Source: Streptomyces sp. NRRL S-646 (lineage in GTDB: Bacteria; Actinomycetota; Actinomycetes; Streptomycetales; Streptomycetaceae). From it: a stretch of 64,000 bases of DNA. The notes beneath the pieces are model-generated. The model was given only the letters and a program-made list of their open reading frames with translations, made no database searches and was not told the DNA's origin. Position 1 is the stretch's first letter; the number at the start of each line of letters is the position of its first letter. The stretch lies in NCBI RefSeq assembly GCF_000720765.1, contig NZ_JODC01000033.1:36552-100551 (forward strand), read 5' to 3'. Of this stretch, positions 36,359 through 45,769 are shown piece by piece. The position numbers and the translations under genes were made by a program.

Positions 36359-38916
36359 ACGCCTCCGTACGCCTGAGCGTGTCCTCCCTGCGCGCCCACA
36401 AGCGGCGCTTCGCCGGCACCTTTCTCGCCGTCTTCCTCGGCGTCGCCTTCCTGGCCGGCACCCTCGTCATGGGCGACACGCTGCGCGCCAGCTTCGACTC
36501 GATGTTCGGCAACGCGACCAGTGGCACGGGCGCCGTGGTGCGCAGCGCCGATGCCATCACCACACCGGGCGAGAGCCAGGGCGTGCGCCAGCCGGTCGAC
36601 ACGGCCCTGGTGAACACCCTCGAACAGGTGCCTGGAGTCGCGGCCGCGGCACCCGACATCGAGGGCGCCGGCCAGCTCGTCGGCAAGAACGGCAAGCCCA
36701 TCGGCGGCAAGGGCCCGCCCACCCTCGCCGGCAACTGGATCACCGACGCCAGGCTCAACCCCTACCAGCTCGCCGAGGGCCGCGCCCCGCAGAGGGCCGG
36801 CGAGGTCGTCGTCAACCGCGGCGCCGCCAAGAAGGGCAACCCGAAGATCGGCGACACCACCACCCTCCGAACCCCCGATCCGGTCAAGGTGACCATCGTG
36901 GGCCTTGCGACCTTCGGCGGCGAGGACGGCATGGCGCAGGTGACCTTCACCGGCATGACCCGCGCCGACGCCGAGAAGTACCTCACCGCCCGCCCCGGCG
37001 AGGCGGCGAGCATCAAGGTGCGGGCGGGCCCCGGCGTCAGCGAGAAGAAACTCGTCGACCGCCTGACTCCCGTACTCCCCAAGGGAGTCGAGGCCATCAC
37101 CGGTCAGGCGTCGGCCCAGGAGAACACCGACATGATCTCCAGCCAGTTCCTGACCATCTTCACCACCTTCCTTCTCGTCTTCTCCGGCATCGCCCTCCTC
37201 GTCGCGACCTTCTCCATCCACAACACCTTCGCGATCGTCGTCGCCCAACGCACTCGGGAGAACGCCCTGTTGCGCGCCCTCGGTGCCTCCCGCCGACAGG
37301 TCACCGCAACGACCCTGATCGAGGCCACCGCCGTCGCCGTGACCGCCTCGGTGGCGGGCCTCGCGGGCGGCATCGGCATCGCCGCCGGACTTCAGGCCCT
37401 GTTCCCGGCGATCGGATTCCCCTTCCCCGACGGCAACCTGGTCATCAGCGCCCTGTCCATGACGCTTCCGCTCGCGGTCGGCATCGTGGTCTGCCTGGGC
37501 TCCGCGCTGCTGCCCGCAGCCCGCGCCGGCCGCACCGCCCCGCTGGCCGCACTGCGCGAGACGGCCGTCGACACCTCCGGCGCCTCCCGCACCCGCGCCG
37601 TCACCGGCATGGGCCTCGCCGCCCTCGCCGTCGCCAGCACGCTCAGCGGGGTCCTGGTCTCACCGTCCCTCTGGATGGCGGGACTTGGCGCCGTCCTTGC
37701 CCTGGTGGCGTTCGTCGTCCTCGGCCCGGTGGCCTCGACCACGGCTGTACGCATCCTCGGCGGCCCGCTCGACAAACTCCGCGGCGTCACCGGCGGTCTC
37801 GCCCGCCGCAACGCCCTGCGCAGCCCCAAGCGGACGGCCGCCACCGCCAGCGCCCTGATGATCGGCGTAGCCGTCGTCTCTCTCTTCACCGTCTTCGGCG
37901 CCTCACTGAAGGCCACCATGAACCAGACCGTGTCCCGGTCCTTCGCCGGCGACGTCGCCGTCAGCACACCGTCCTTCGGCGCGGGCGGCAGCGGCCTCAG
38001 CCCCCGGCTCGCCGGCGCGATACAGCAACTCCCCGAGGTCCACACTGCCGTGGGCCTGGGCCGCGGAGTGGCGAAAGTCGACGGCAAGGGACGGGCGTTG
38101 ACCGTCACCGACCCCGTCGCCCTGGAGCGCACCTTCGACCTCGGCAAGGTCGACGGTTCACTCCGCGCCCTCGGCACCGACGGCATCGCCATCACCAGGG
38201 CGGAAGCCGACAAACAGCACCTGTCCACCGGCAGCCGGGCGCGACTCAGCTTCACCGACGGCAAGAAGCAGACCTTCACCGTCCGAGCGGTCTACGGCCA
38301 GTCCGAACTCGCCGGCGACTACGTCATCACGCGCGCTGCCTGGGCCCCGCACCGCACCCAGGACTCCGACAGCCTGGTCGCCGTCTCCTTCAAGGGCGGC
38401 GTGAGCACGGACGCGGGCAAGGCCGCGGTGCAGAAGGTCGCCGACCGGTACGGCAACCCCGAGGTGCAGACCCGCAGCGAGTACGCGCAGTCCTCGGCCG
38501 GTGGCATCGACATGATGCTGACCCTCGTCTACGCCCTGCTCGCCCTGGCGGTCCTCATCGCGCTGCTCGGCATCGCCAACACCCTGACCCTGGCGATCCA
38601 CGAACGCACCCGCGAACTGGGCCTGCTCAGGGCCGTCGGCCAGACCCGTCCCCAACTGCGGGCCATGGTCCGCTGGGAGTCGGTGCTCGTCGCCGCCTTC
38701 GGCACGGCCGGCGGCCTCGGCCTGGGCGCCTTCCTCGGCTGGGTGCTGGTCAAGGCCTCGGACGGCGCCAGCGACAGCGCCTTCGCCTTTGCGATTCCGC
38801 CCACGCAACTGGTGATCGTGGCCCTGGTGGGCCTGGCAGCCGGCGCCCTCGCAGGCCTGCGCCCGGCCCGCCGGGCGGCCCGCCTGGACGTCCTGCGCGC
38901 CATCGCCACCGAGTGA
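36355..38916 (+). CDS. ABC transporter permease with two FtsX/MacB modules
   Basis: An 853-residue integral membrane protein of the actinobacterial double-FtsX type. The N-terminal helix (RFAGTFLAVFLGVAFLAGTL) is followed by a large extracellular MacB_PCD-like domain. The first FtsX core is near 260-400 (FSGIALLVATFSIHNTFAIV, RTRENALLRALGASRRQV). A second copy follows with another extracellular domain (VSLFTVFGASLKATMNQTVS onward) and ends IALLGIANTLTLAIHERTRE, LGLLRAVGQTRPQLRAMV. It couples to the ATPase encoded just upstream. The substrate is unknown. Confidence 0.9.
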   Translation: MNASVRLSVSSLRAHKRRFAGTFLAVFLGVAFLAGTLVMGDTLRASFDSMFGNATSGTGAVVRSADAITTPGESQGVRQPVDTALVNTLEQVPGVAAAAPDIEGAGQLVGKNGKPIGGKGPPTLAGNWITDARLNPYQLAEGRAPQRAGEVVVNRGAAKKGNPKIGDTTTLRTPDPVKVTIVGLATFGGEDGMAQVTFTGMTRADAEKYLTARPGEAASIKVRAGPGVSEKKLVDRLTPVLPKGVEAITGQASAQENTDMISSQFLTIFTTFLLVFSGIALLVATFSIHNTFAIVVAQRTRENALLRALGASRRQVTATTLIEATAVAVTASVAGLAGGIGIAAGLQALFPAIGFPFPDGNLVISALSMTLPLAVGIVVCLGSALLPAARAGRTAPLAALRETAVDTSGASRTRAVTGMGLAALAVASTLSGVLVSPSLWMAGLGAVLALVAFVVLGPVASTTAVRILGGPLDKLRGVTGGLARRNALRSPKRTAATASALMIGVAVVSLFTVFGASLKATMNQTVSRSFAGDVAVSTPSFGAGGSGLSPRLAGAIQQLPEVHTAVGLGRGVAKVDGKGRALTVTDPVALERTFDLGKVDGSLRALGTDGIAITRAEADKQHLSTGSRARLSFTDGKKQTFTVRAVYGQSELAGDYVITRAAWAPHRTQDSDSLVAVSFKGGVSTDAGKAAVQKVADRYGNPEVQTRSEYAQSSAGGIDMMLTLVYALLALAVLIALLGIANTLTLAIHERTRELGLLRAVGQTRPQLRAMVRWESVLVAAFGTAGGLGLGAFLGWVLVKASDGASDSAFAFAIPPTQLVIVALVGLAAGALAGLRPARRAARLDVLRAIATE

Positions 38917-39068
38917 CCGACGCCCGGCTACAAGGTCGTCGAGCCGCCCTGCCCAACGGCACTTCGGCGGCCGGCCGGCTCCACGGCATGGGCCCTCCAA
39001 CGCCCACTGCACCGCCGGACACCGGCTGAGGCGCCCCCGGAGGCGACCGACCCAAAATCACCGCCCGG

Positions 39069-39599
39069 TCAGCCGGCAACGGCGGACCGGGCGGGAGCGT
39101 GCGTGGACCTGTGGCCGTCGGCCGCGTGCTCGACCTCCACGAGCCGGCGGGCCGGCTTGTCGGCCGTACGGCGTGGAGGGCGGGCCGGCGCCGCCACCGG
39201 AGCGGGCGTGGTGGGCAGTGCGAACCAGACGACCTTGCCCGAGTCGCCGTCGGGGCGCGCCCCCCAGCTCTCGCTCACCGCGGCCACCATGGCCAGCCCG
39301 CGCCCGGTGGTGGCGGAGGCTTCCACGTCCCGCACCTCGGGCAGGCGGGGGTCGTGATCGCGTACGGAGACCATGAGCCGGTCCAGCACCAGCTCTATCT
39401 CGACGGTGCACAGCTTGTCGGGCTGGGCGTGCAGGTGGACGTTGGTCAACAGCTCCGTCACACCGAGCGCGGCCCGGTCGATGAGGGGGTCGAGATGCCA
39501 GTAGCGCAACTGCGCAGAGACGATTCTGCGGACCTGGCCGATCCGCGACGGCAGGGCTTGCAGCTCTACCGTGCAGTGCCTGCTTGGGTGACTGATCAC
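39069..39599 (-). CDS. RsbW/SpoIIAB-like ATP-binding protein (putative anti-sigma kinase)
   Basis: A 176-residue protein with the HATPase_c_2 fold common in Streptomyces. The N-box is DRAALGVTELLTNVHLHAQ, the G1-like loop VRDHDPRLPEV and the G2 region TTGRGLAMVAAVSESWGARP. These bind ATP in anti-sigma factors such as RsbW. The C-terminal 50 residues are low-complexity Ala/Pro/Arg. GTG 39599 follows GGGGAG. No anti-anti-sigma or sigma factor gene is adjacent. Streptomyces genomes carry dozens of such orphans, so its partner cannot be inferred. Confidence 0.85.
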   Translation of the reverse strand: MISHPSRHCTVELQALPSRIGQVRRIVSAQLRYWHLDPLIDRAALGVTELLTNVHLHAQPDKLCTVEIELVLDRLMVSVRDHDPRLPEVRDVEASATTGRGLAMVAAVSESWGARPDGDSGKVVWFALPTTPAPVAAPARPPRRTADKPARRLVEVEHAADGHRSTHAPARSAVAG

Positions 39600-39829
39600 G
39601 GCTGCGACTCCCCGACTTAAGAGGTCCGGAAGAACACGGAGTACGGATCCAGCAGGTGCCTGAGGGCCTGGCCACCTGCCGTCGTGCCCGGCGGGCTGGT
39701 TCGCAGCGTTATCGCCGGTAAACCCAGAGTGACGTGAGAACAGCGTGACCCAGGGGGCGTGGGACCGCAACTCGCGATCGGCTCCGCCGACCGTGCGGGT
39801 GCGAGCCCGCCGCCGCCCTGAGGGCTCTG

Positions 39830-40153
39830 TCAGCCGCCGCGCCCCGCCGCTTTGCGTACGGCCTCGATGAAGCGGCGTGCCGCGGGCGGCCCCGGCTCGC
39901 CCGGCGCCGGGTCGTGATCGCCCAGGGTCAGCAGGTACCGCTTGCCGTTGAGGTCCGCGAGCGCCCGGTCCTCCGCGGAGAACCAGGGCTTGGAGGCGCG
40001 CACCGCCTGCACCGGCGCGCTGTCGATCTCGGTGCCGTAACTGGTGAGCAGCGCAAGTCTGCCGTCGCTGATCCGGACCTGCCCGGCCCGGGTGAGCGAA
40101 CGCAGCCGTTTGCCGATCCGCACGCCCGTCGCCGTGAACTCCGGCTCCGCCAT
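39830..40153 (-). CDS. Small conserved protein of unknown function
   Basis: A 107-residue soluble basic protein: MAEPEFTATGVRIGKRLRSL, VRISDGRLALLTSYGTEIDS, KPWFSAEDRALADLNGKRYL. There is no signal peptide, membrane helix or recognised motif. The alternating strands suggest a small beta-rich fold, and I have seen similar sequences as unnamed Streptomyces proteins. It is divergent from the cysteine desulfhydrase gene across a 328-bp gap and downstream of no obvious partner. I cannot name a function. Confidence 0.7.
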   Translation of the reverse strand: MAEPEFTATGVRIGKRLRSLTRAGQVRISDGRLALLTSYGTEIDSAPVQAVRASKPWFSAEDRALADLNGKRYLLTLGDHDPAPGEPGPPAARRFIEAVRKAAGRGG

Positions 40154-40481
40154 GCCGCCCGCCCCCTTGTGGCCGTCCGGTGCGCTGGACCCTGCTCCTC
40201 CGTGGGCGTGTCCAGCTCGTGTCGTGATCCAGTGTGCGCCCCCGTTCGGTGCAGTCTGCCTGCACCCGACGGCGAGCACCAGTACGCACGACACGCTCGG
40301 AGTGAGCGCCCGGAGCACTCGCGCGAATGCGCCCCCACCTTCGCCCGCCCTTTGGCCCCAGGGTGTTCTTTGGGGTGCTCAAAGGTGCGTTTATGCAGGT
40401 GAGAAGCGTGCGGAAGGTGTTTATGATCGATGCGTCGGCCGCGCGACGCGCCGTCGGCGCACAGCCTAAGGAGCACCCGTC
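40154..40481. other. 328-bp divergent intergenic region upstream of the Cds1-like gene
   Basis: No gene seen. The stretch around 40375-40430 is relatively AT-rich and contains an imperfect direct repeat, AGGTGCGTTTATG (40383-40395) and AGGTGTTTATG (40415-40425). A TATGAT hexamer (40422-40427) could be a -10 box for the desulfhydrase gene, but no clear -35 box lies 17-18 bases before it. Confidence 0.45.
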
Positions 40482-41606
40482 GTGAGCACCTCCCAGCAGA
40501 CCCGGACCGGCAAGACCCTCGATGTCGACCACAGTGACGCCGCCTACCGTGACTGGCTGAAAGAAGCCGTCCGCAAGGTCCAGGCCGATGCCAACCGCTC
40601 GGCCGACACGCATCTGCTCCGCTTCCCGCTGCCCGAGAAATGGGGGATCGACCTGTACCTGAAGGACGAGTCGACCCACCCGACCGGCAGCCTCAAGCAC
40701 CGGCTCGCCCGCTCGCTCTTCCTCTACGGACTGTGCAACGGCTGGATCCGGCCGGGCCGCCCGGTGATCGAGGCGTCCAGCGGCTCGACGGCCGTCTCCG
40801 AGGCGTACTTCGCCAAGCTGATCGGCGTGCCCTTCATCGCCGTCATGCCGCGCACGACGAGCGCGGAGAAGTGCCGCCTCATCGAGTTCCACGGTGGGCA
40901 GTGCCACTTCGTGGACGACTCGCGCAAAATGTACGAGGAGTCGGCGCGCCTTGCGGTGGAGACGGGCGGCCATTACATGGACCAGTTCACCTACGCCGAA
41001 CGGGCCACGGACTGGCGCGGCAACAACAACATCGCCGAATCCATCTTCCGTCAGCTGGAGTTGGAGCGGTTCCCGGAGCCCGCGTGGATCGTGGCCACGG
41101 CGGGCACCGGCGGCACCTCGGCGACCCTCGCGCGCTACGTCCACTACACCCAGCGCGACACCCGCATCTGTGTGGCCGATCCGGAGAACTCCTGTTTCTT
41201 CGAGGGCTGGACCACCGGCGATCCGGACGTCACCAGTGACTGCGGCTCGCGCATCGAGGGCATCGGCCGTCCCCGTATGGAGCCGAGCTTCGTGCCCGGC
41301 GCCGTCGACCGGATGATGAAGGTTCCCGACGCGGCCACCGTCGCCGCCGTACGGGCGCTGGAGCAGGCCATCGGCCGCAAGGCGGGGGGCTCGACGGGCA
41401 CCGGACTGTGGAGCGCGCTGAAGATCGTCGCCGAGATGGTGGCCGAGGGGCGGAAGGGGAGCGTGGTGACGCTGCTGTGCGATCCGGGCGACCGCTACCT
41501 GGACAAGTACTACTCCGACGCGTGGCTCTCCGAGCAGGGGCTGGACATCGAGCCTTACTCTGCGGCGATCGACTCCCTGCTGGAGACGGGCGTCTGGCCC
41601 TGCTGA
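40482..41606 (+). CDS. cds1: PLP-dependent cysteine synthase-family enzyme, Cds1-like L-cysteine desulfhydrase
   Basis: A 374-residue fold-type II PLP enzyme. The PLP lysine is Lys72 in [14 protein letters not shown]. The Asn/substrate loop is replaced by [20 protein letters not shown], and the phosphate-binding loop is [18 protein letters not shown]. The GSLKHR and [11 protein letters not shown] motifs match Mycobacterium Cds1 (Rv3684), which breaks cysteine to pyruvate, ammonia and sulfide. That gives H2S and relieves redox stress. The start is GTG 40482 after AAGGAGCACCC. A perfect hairpin follows the gene. A true cysteine synthase is less likely because the motif set differs. Confidence 0.85.
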   Translation: MSTSQQTRTGKTLDVDHSDAAYRDWLKEAVRKVQADANRSADTHLLRFPLPEKWGIDLYLKDESTHPTGSLKHRLARSLFLYGLCNGWIRPGRPVIEASSGSTAVSEAYFAKLIGVPFIAVMPRTTSAEKCRLIEFHGGQCHFVDDSRKMYEESARLAVETGGHYMDQFTYAERATDWRGNNNIAESIFRQLELERFPEPAWIVATAGTGGTSATLARYVHYTQRDTRICVADPENSCFFEGWTTGDPDVTSDCGSRIEGIGRPRMEPSFVPGAVDRMMKVPDAATVAAVRALEQAIGRKAGGSTGTGLWSALKIVAEMVAEGRKGSVVTLLCDPGDRYLDKYYSDAWLSEQGLDIEPYSAAIDSLLETGVWPC

Positions 41607-41629
41607 GCGAAATCCCCAAGCGGATTCGG

Positions 41630-41650
41630 CCGCGCCCCTGAGGGGCGCGG
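41630..41650. terminator. Strong terminator after the Cds1-like gene
   Basis: CCGCGCCCCT (41630-41639) and AGGGGCGCGG (41641-41650) are perfect 10-base inverted repeats with almost no loop. It lies between convergent genes, so it can act in both directions. Confidence 0.8.
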
Positions 41651-41746
41651 GGCTGTGTCGATATGCGGCTCCGCCGCGTGGGCGCGACCAGCCACGACGG
41701 ACCCGCAGTCCACCGACGGCCAATCGCGGCGCTTCCCGCGGAGCGC

Positions 41747-42217
41747 CTAGCGCGCGAGCCGCCGGTCCAGCGAGATCACCGCATCACGGAAAGCCCGCCC
41801 GAGCCCCGCCCGTGCCGCCTTCACCACGAACCGGAACAGCGCCGTCCCGTCCGCGCCGAAGGTCCACTGCACGCGCGTGCCCGTCCCGGCCGGTATCAAC
41901 CGCCACTCCTCGGCGAGGGCGCGGGCGCCTGGTGCGTTGGTGACGTCGACCCGGTAGGCGTACACCTCCGCCTCCTTCGCCGCGATGACCGTCTCCCGGA
42001 AGCGCCCGCCTCCCTTGAGCCGGATGTCGCGCCCGGCACCGTCGTCGAGGGATCGTGCATGTGTCACGGCCGCGAACCATTCCGCCCACCCGGGCACATC
42101 GTCGTTGAGGGCGTGGAAGACCGCCTCGGGTGCCGCGGAGATCTCCTGAGCGAAGACCAGACGCACGGGGGCGGTGTCGACGAAGTCGAGCCCGACGGGA
42201 CGCAGACGGTGGGCCAT
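41747..42217 (-). CDS. SRPBCC-family protein (polyketide cyclase/dehydrase-like)
   Basis: A 156-residue protein with the START/Bet v1-like helix-grip pattern: APVRLVFAQEISAAPEAVFH, DVPGWAEWFAAVTHARSLDD, GGGRFRETVIAAKEAEVYAY, AEEWRLIPAGTGTRVQWTFG. Such proteins bind a hydrophobic small molecule in a deep cavity. Nothing nearby suggests a polyketide pathway, so this is probably one of the many stand-alone SRPBCC proteins of Streptomyces. Ligand unknown. Confidence 0.82.
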   Translation of the reverse strand: MAHRLRPVGLDFVDTAPVRLVFAQEISAAPEAVFHALNDDVPGWAEWFAAVTHARSLDDGAGRDIRLKGGGRFRETVIAAKEAEVYAYRVDVTNAPGARALAEEWRLIPAGTGTRVQWTFGADGTALFRFVVKAARAGLGRAFRDAVISLDRRLAR

Positions 42218-42309
42218 GAACGCGAACCCCCTTGACGGAGAAGGGCGGTTGACCGGGGCGACGTCACGATAGCTGGCGACCCGTCAGATGTCAGCAGCGC
42301 CCGGAGGGA

Positions 42310-43128
42310 TCAGCTCTCCGGCTCGCCCACCACGACCAGCCGACGCAGATGCTCGGAGATCTCCTCGCGCGCGTCGCCCGCCAGGCCCGCGTCCGTCACC
42401 AGCGTGTCGACCTGCTCCAGCGCCGCGAACGAACTCAGGCCCACCACACCCCACTTGGTGTGGTCGGCGACCACCACCACCCGCCGCGCCGACTGCACCA
42501 GGCGCCGGTTGGTCTCGGCCTCCGCGAGGTTCGGCGTCGACAGGCCGGCCTCGAGCGATATGCCGTGCACACCGAGGAACAGCACGTCGAAGTGGAGTGC
42601 CGCGATCGCCTGGTCGGCCACCGGCCCCACCAGCGAGTCGGAGGGCGTGCGCACCCCGCCGGTCAGCACCACCGTGGCCGCACCCTGCCGGGGGCCGGAG
42701 GTGCGCTGCGCCGCATGGAAGACGTCGGCCACCCGCACCGAGTTCGTCACGACGGTCAGATCCGGCACCTCCAGCAGATGGTGGGCCAGCGCATACGTCG
42801 TCGTACCGCCCGACAGCGCGATCGCGGTACCCGGCGCCACCAGCTGGGCCGCCGAGCGCGCGATGTCCTCCTTGGCCGTGAGCTCCAGACCCGACTTGGC
42901 CTCGAAGCCCGGCTCGTGCGTGCTCGCCTCGACGACCGGCACCGCGCCGCCGTGCACCTTCTCCAGCACGCCCTGGCGGGCCAGCGCGTCCAGGTCGCGG
43001 CGCACCGTCATGTCCGACACGCCGAGCTTGCGGGTCAGCTCGTTCACGCGAACCCCGCCCCGGCGCCGGACCTCGTCCAGAATCAGGGCGCGCCGCTGCT
43101 CCGCGAGGAGGTTCTGATTCTCGCTCAC
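42310..43128 (-). CDS. DeoR/GlpR-family transcriptional regulator (second in window)
   Basis: A 272-residue DeoR-type repressor. The HTH (about 10-60) has RRGGVRVNELTRKLGVSDMT then VRRDLDALARQGVLEKVHGG, the canonical DeoR motif. The effector domain has LSGGTTTYALAHHLLEVPDL, VVTNSVRVADVFHAA, FLGVHGISLEAGLSTPNLAE and DHTKWGVVGLSSFA. These bind a sugar phosphate in relatives. GTG 43128 follows a GGAG site. No sugar operon is adjacent (the neighbour is a membrane hydrolase), so its targets are likely elsewhere. It is clearly different in sequence from the DeoR gene at the left of the window. Confidence 0.88.
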   Translation of the reverse strand: MSENQNLLAEQRRALILDEVRRRGGVRVNELTRKLGVSDMTVRRDLDALARQGVLEKVHGGAVPVVEASTHEPGFEAKSGLELTAKEDIARSAAQLVAPGTAIALSGGTTTYALAHHLLEVPDLTVVTNSVRVADVFHAAQRTSGPRQGAATVVLTGGVRTPSDSLVGPVADQAIAALHFDVLFLGVHGISLEAGLSTPNLAEAETNRRLVQSARRVVVVADHTKWGVVGLSSFAALEQVDTLVTDAGLAGDAREEISEHLRRLVVVGEPES

Positions 43129-43414
43129 GTACGCTCCGGTCCTTTCGCCTGGGGCCGTCCGACACGCCCTGCACACCTGCTCCGACAAGGACATTCTCCC
43201 CTGTCCCGGTGCGCGGACGTCCCATCCTTGCACGGGTGGGCCCCCAGGACGCCACCTGCCCGACGCGCACATGTCACCAATGCCCCTTCTGTTACCCGCA
43301 GATCACCCGGATCGGGGAGATTCCGTGTTCAGGGGTGTACGCCCCCGCCCGAGCGGAGATCCTTGTGCCCGCACGGACACAAGAAGACGGCGCGTCACGG
43401 GGGAAGTGCGAACA

Positions 43415-45769
43415 GTGGAACGTGCACAGGAACGTGTCCCGACCAGCGGCCCCATCCCGGGTCCCGAGGGGTCCGCAACCGCCCTGGAGCTCCTGGTCCA
43501 CGGCGTGGGCGGCACCACACCCCAGGAGATGCTCAATGATCCGCGCACGGTGCGGATCACCGGCGACGACACGGCGGCCGTCTTCCGGCGCGCCGAGGAC
43601 GTCGACGCGGAGAGCAGACCCGAGGACTACCGCGGCCGACCGGTGCCGGAGGCGTACGTCTGGTGCAATCTCACCTCCGGCAACAGCGCACGGGCCCTGT
43701 GGCTGCTGCTCCTGCCGTTCATGGTGGTCAACCTCGCCCACTGGATGCGGCCCACCGCGCGCGGCCACCGGCAGACGGTCCGCCTGTACGGGCTGCTCGT
43801 ACGGCTGGCGGCCCTGACGTTGACGGTGCTGCTGGTCGCGGCCGCCTGCGAGGTCGCCCTGGACCTGGCGGCCTGGCAGTGCGCGGGCACGCGCGCGTGC
43901 GCGGAGCGGCACTCCTGGCTCGGCTTCCTGTCGCCCGAGGTGTCGCACAACGGCTGGTGGAGCAGGCCCGGACGCCGGCTCGCCGTCGCGGCCCTGGTGC
44001 CCGCCGCGCTCACCGGCCTGCTGTGGTACCTCTCCCACCGCACCTGGAGCGCGTACGAGTCCCAGCAGCCCATCGACCGCCGGCCCGAATCCGACGAGGA
44101 GACCGGCCGCACCGCGCTGGACCGGCCCGGCTTCTGGTACGGCCGTCGACTGGTCGCCCGGCTGCGCGCCGCCCACACCGCGGCGGGCCTGCTGACGGTC
44201 GCCGCGGCGGTCGCGTCCTCCGCGGCACGCTTCGACGGCAGATCAGGCGGCCCGGCGGCACTCGACCTCGCGGGCGAGATCCTGGAGGTGGCGCTCGTCG
44301 CCACCGCCGCGGTCGTGGTGTGGGTGGTCTGTCGCCGCGGGCGCAGCGAGAACCGCCTCGACCAGGAGCTGGACGAGCGCCTCGTACGACGCCTGCCGCT
44401 GACCGCCCTCCTCCTGCTGCTGCTCTCCGCGGTGTACGCCGGTTGGGAGCGCCCGGGCTGGCAGTCGGGCGGCCTGCTGGCCGGCGGCGGCACCACCTTC
44501 GGCGCTCTCGCCCTGGTCCAGGGCTTACTGGTGATCGCCCTCGCGGTGGTCGCCCACCTGCTGTACCGCAGCCACCCCGACACCCGCACCGTGCTGCGCG
44601 GCCAGGGCGGACCCGCCGTCGCGATGCTGGCCTGCGCCCTGGGCGGGGTGATGTCCGGTGGCCTCTCCCAGCGGGTGTCCGACTGGCTGGACGGCACCGG
44701 CGCCTCGATCGACGGCCCGCCGGTACTGCTGACCTGGCAGGCGTCCGTGATCCCCGTACTGCTCCTCGTCCTGCTCGTCTTCTGCGCCGGGCTGGGCCGG
44801 CGGGCCTGGCTGCTGCGCCGCACCGAACTGGGCACCGTCGAGCTCGACTACCCCGGCGAACCCAAGGACACGGCGCGCACCCGCCGCATCGCCACCACCC
44901 GCGCGCTGGCCGCACTCACCGACCGCGGTCCCCTGGTCGTCGCCGTCACCTCCGCCACGACCCTGCTGCTGGGCGCCGGAGCCCTCCTCGGCGCAAAGAA
45001 CACCGAACAGGCGCCGGGCGAGGCCGCGCAACACGCCTTCGCCTTCGTGCACGGCGCGGCACAGACCGCCCAGGCTCTGGGCTCCTGGCTGATCGGCCTG
45101 GGCTTCATACTCTTCGTCACCTGGGGCAGGCGCGCCTACAAGGACGCCTCCGCGCGGCGCACCATCGGCATCCTGTGGGACGTCGGCACCTTCTGGCCAC
45201 GAGCCGCCCACCCCTTCGCCCCGCCCTGCTACGCCGAGCGCGCGGTACCCGACCTGACCTGGCGGATGGCCACCTGGACGCGGGCCACGGGCGGCCGCCT
45301 CGTGCTCTCCGGGCACTCCCAGGGCAGCGTGCTCGCGGCCGCCGCGGCGTGGCAGCTGAAGCCGTCCGTCCGCAGGAGGGTCGCCCTGCTGACCTACGGC
45401 TCCCCGCTCGAGCGCCTCTACGGCCGCTGGTTCCCGGCCCACTTCGGCCCCGCCGCCCTCAGTTCCCTGCACCACGACGTCGACTGCTGGCGCAACCTGT
45501 ACCGGCTCACCGACCCCATCGGCGGCCCGGTCCGGCTGTCCGGCGACTGCGGCCCCGAGGTGGACCGCGCACCCCTGAAGGACCCTCTCGCCTACGGCCG
45601 CACCGCCCAGCACCCGCTGCCGGCCCCGATCCTGGGCCACGGCGACTACCAGGCCGACCCGGCCTTCGCCGAGGAGCGGGAACGGCTGCTGGCCCGGCTG
45701 CGCTCGGAGGTACCAGCTCCACGCCCCGAGACACGGTCTCAGGGGGTGTCGGGAAGATCCTCGGCGTAG
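43415..45769 (+). CDS. Large polytopic membrane protein with an alpha/beta-hydrolase (lipase-like) domain
   Basis: A 784-residue protein. The N-terminus has ALELLVHGVGGTTPQEML, an oxyanion-type HGxGG loop near residue 28. Eight or more hydrophobic segments follow (for example LWLLLLPFMVVNLAHWM, LPLTALLLLLLSAVY, VIPVLLLVLLVFCAGL). The C-terminal part returns to the hydrolase fold with LVLSGHSQGSVLAAAAAWQL (nucleophile Ser635) and LTYGSPLERLYGRWFPAHFG. So one hydrolase fold appears to be split by a membrane domain. GTG 43415 is used because GGGGGAA lies nine bases upstream; a start at 43271 has no site. Codon 371 is TTA (44525-44527). Possible membrane lipid esterase; substrate unknown. Confidence 0.75.
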   Translation: MERAQERVPTSGPIPGPEGSATALELLVHGVGGTTPQEMLNDPRTVRITGDDTAAVFRRAEDVDAESRPEDYRGRPVPEAYVWCNLTSGNSARALWLLLLPFMVVNLAHWMRPTARGHRQTVRLYGLLVRLAALTLTVLLVAAACEVALDLAAWQCAGTRACAERHSWLGFLSPEVSHNGWWSRPGRRLAVAALVPAALTGLLWYLSHRTWSAYESQQPIDRRPESDEETGRTALDRPGFWYGRRLVARLRAAHTAAGLLTVAAAVASSAARFDGRSGGPAALDLAGEILEVALVATAAVVVWVVCRRGRSENRLDQELDERLVRRLPLTALLLLLLSAVYAGWERPGWQSGGLLAGGGTTFGALALVQGLLVIALAVVAHLLYRSHPDTRTVLRGQGGPAVAMLACALGGVMSGGLSQRVSDWLDGTGASIDGPPVLLTWQASVIPVLLLVLLVFCAGLGRRAWLLRRTELGTVELDYPGEPKDTARTRRIATTRALAALTDRGPLVVAVTSATTLLLGAGALLGAKNTEQAPGEAAQHAFAFVHGAAQTAQALGSWLIGLGFILFVTWGRRAYKDASARRTIGILWDVGTFWPRAAHPFAPPCYAERAVPDLTWRMATWTRATGGRLVLSGHSQGSVLAAAAAWQLKPSVRRRVALLTYGSPLERLYGRWFPAHFGPAALSSLHHDVDCWRNLYRLTDPIGGPVRLSGDCGPEVDRAPLKDPLAYGRTAQHPLPAPILGHGDYQADPAFAEERERLLARLRSEVPAPRPETRSQGVSGRSSA

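Noticed and set aside
39652..39679. GCAGGTG/CACCTGC inverted repeat between the RsbW-like gene and the small unknown gene
   Set aside because: Seven-base arms with a 14-base loop and no clear relation to either gene end; likely to occur by chance in GC-rich DNA.
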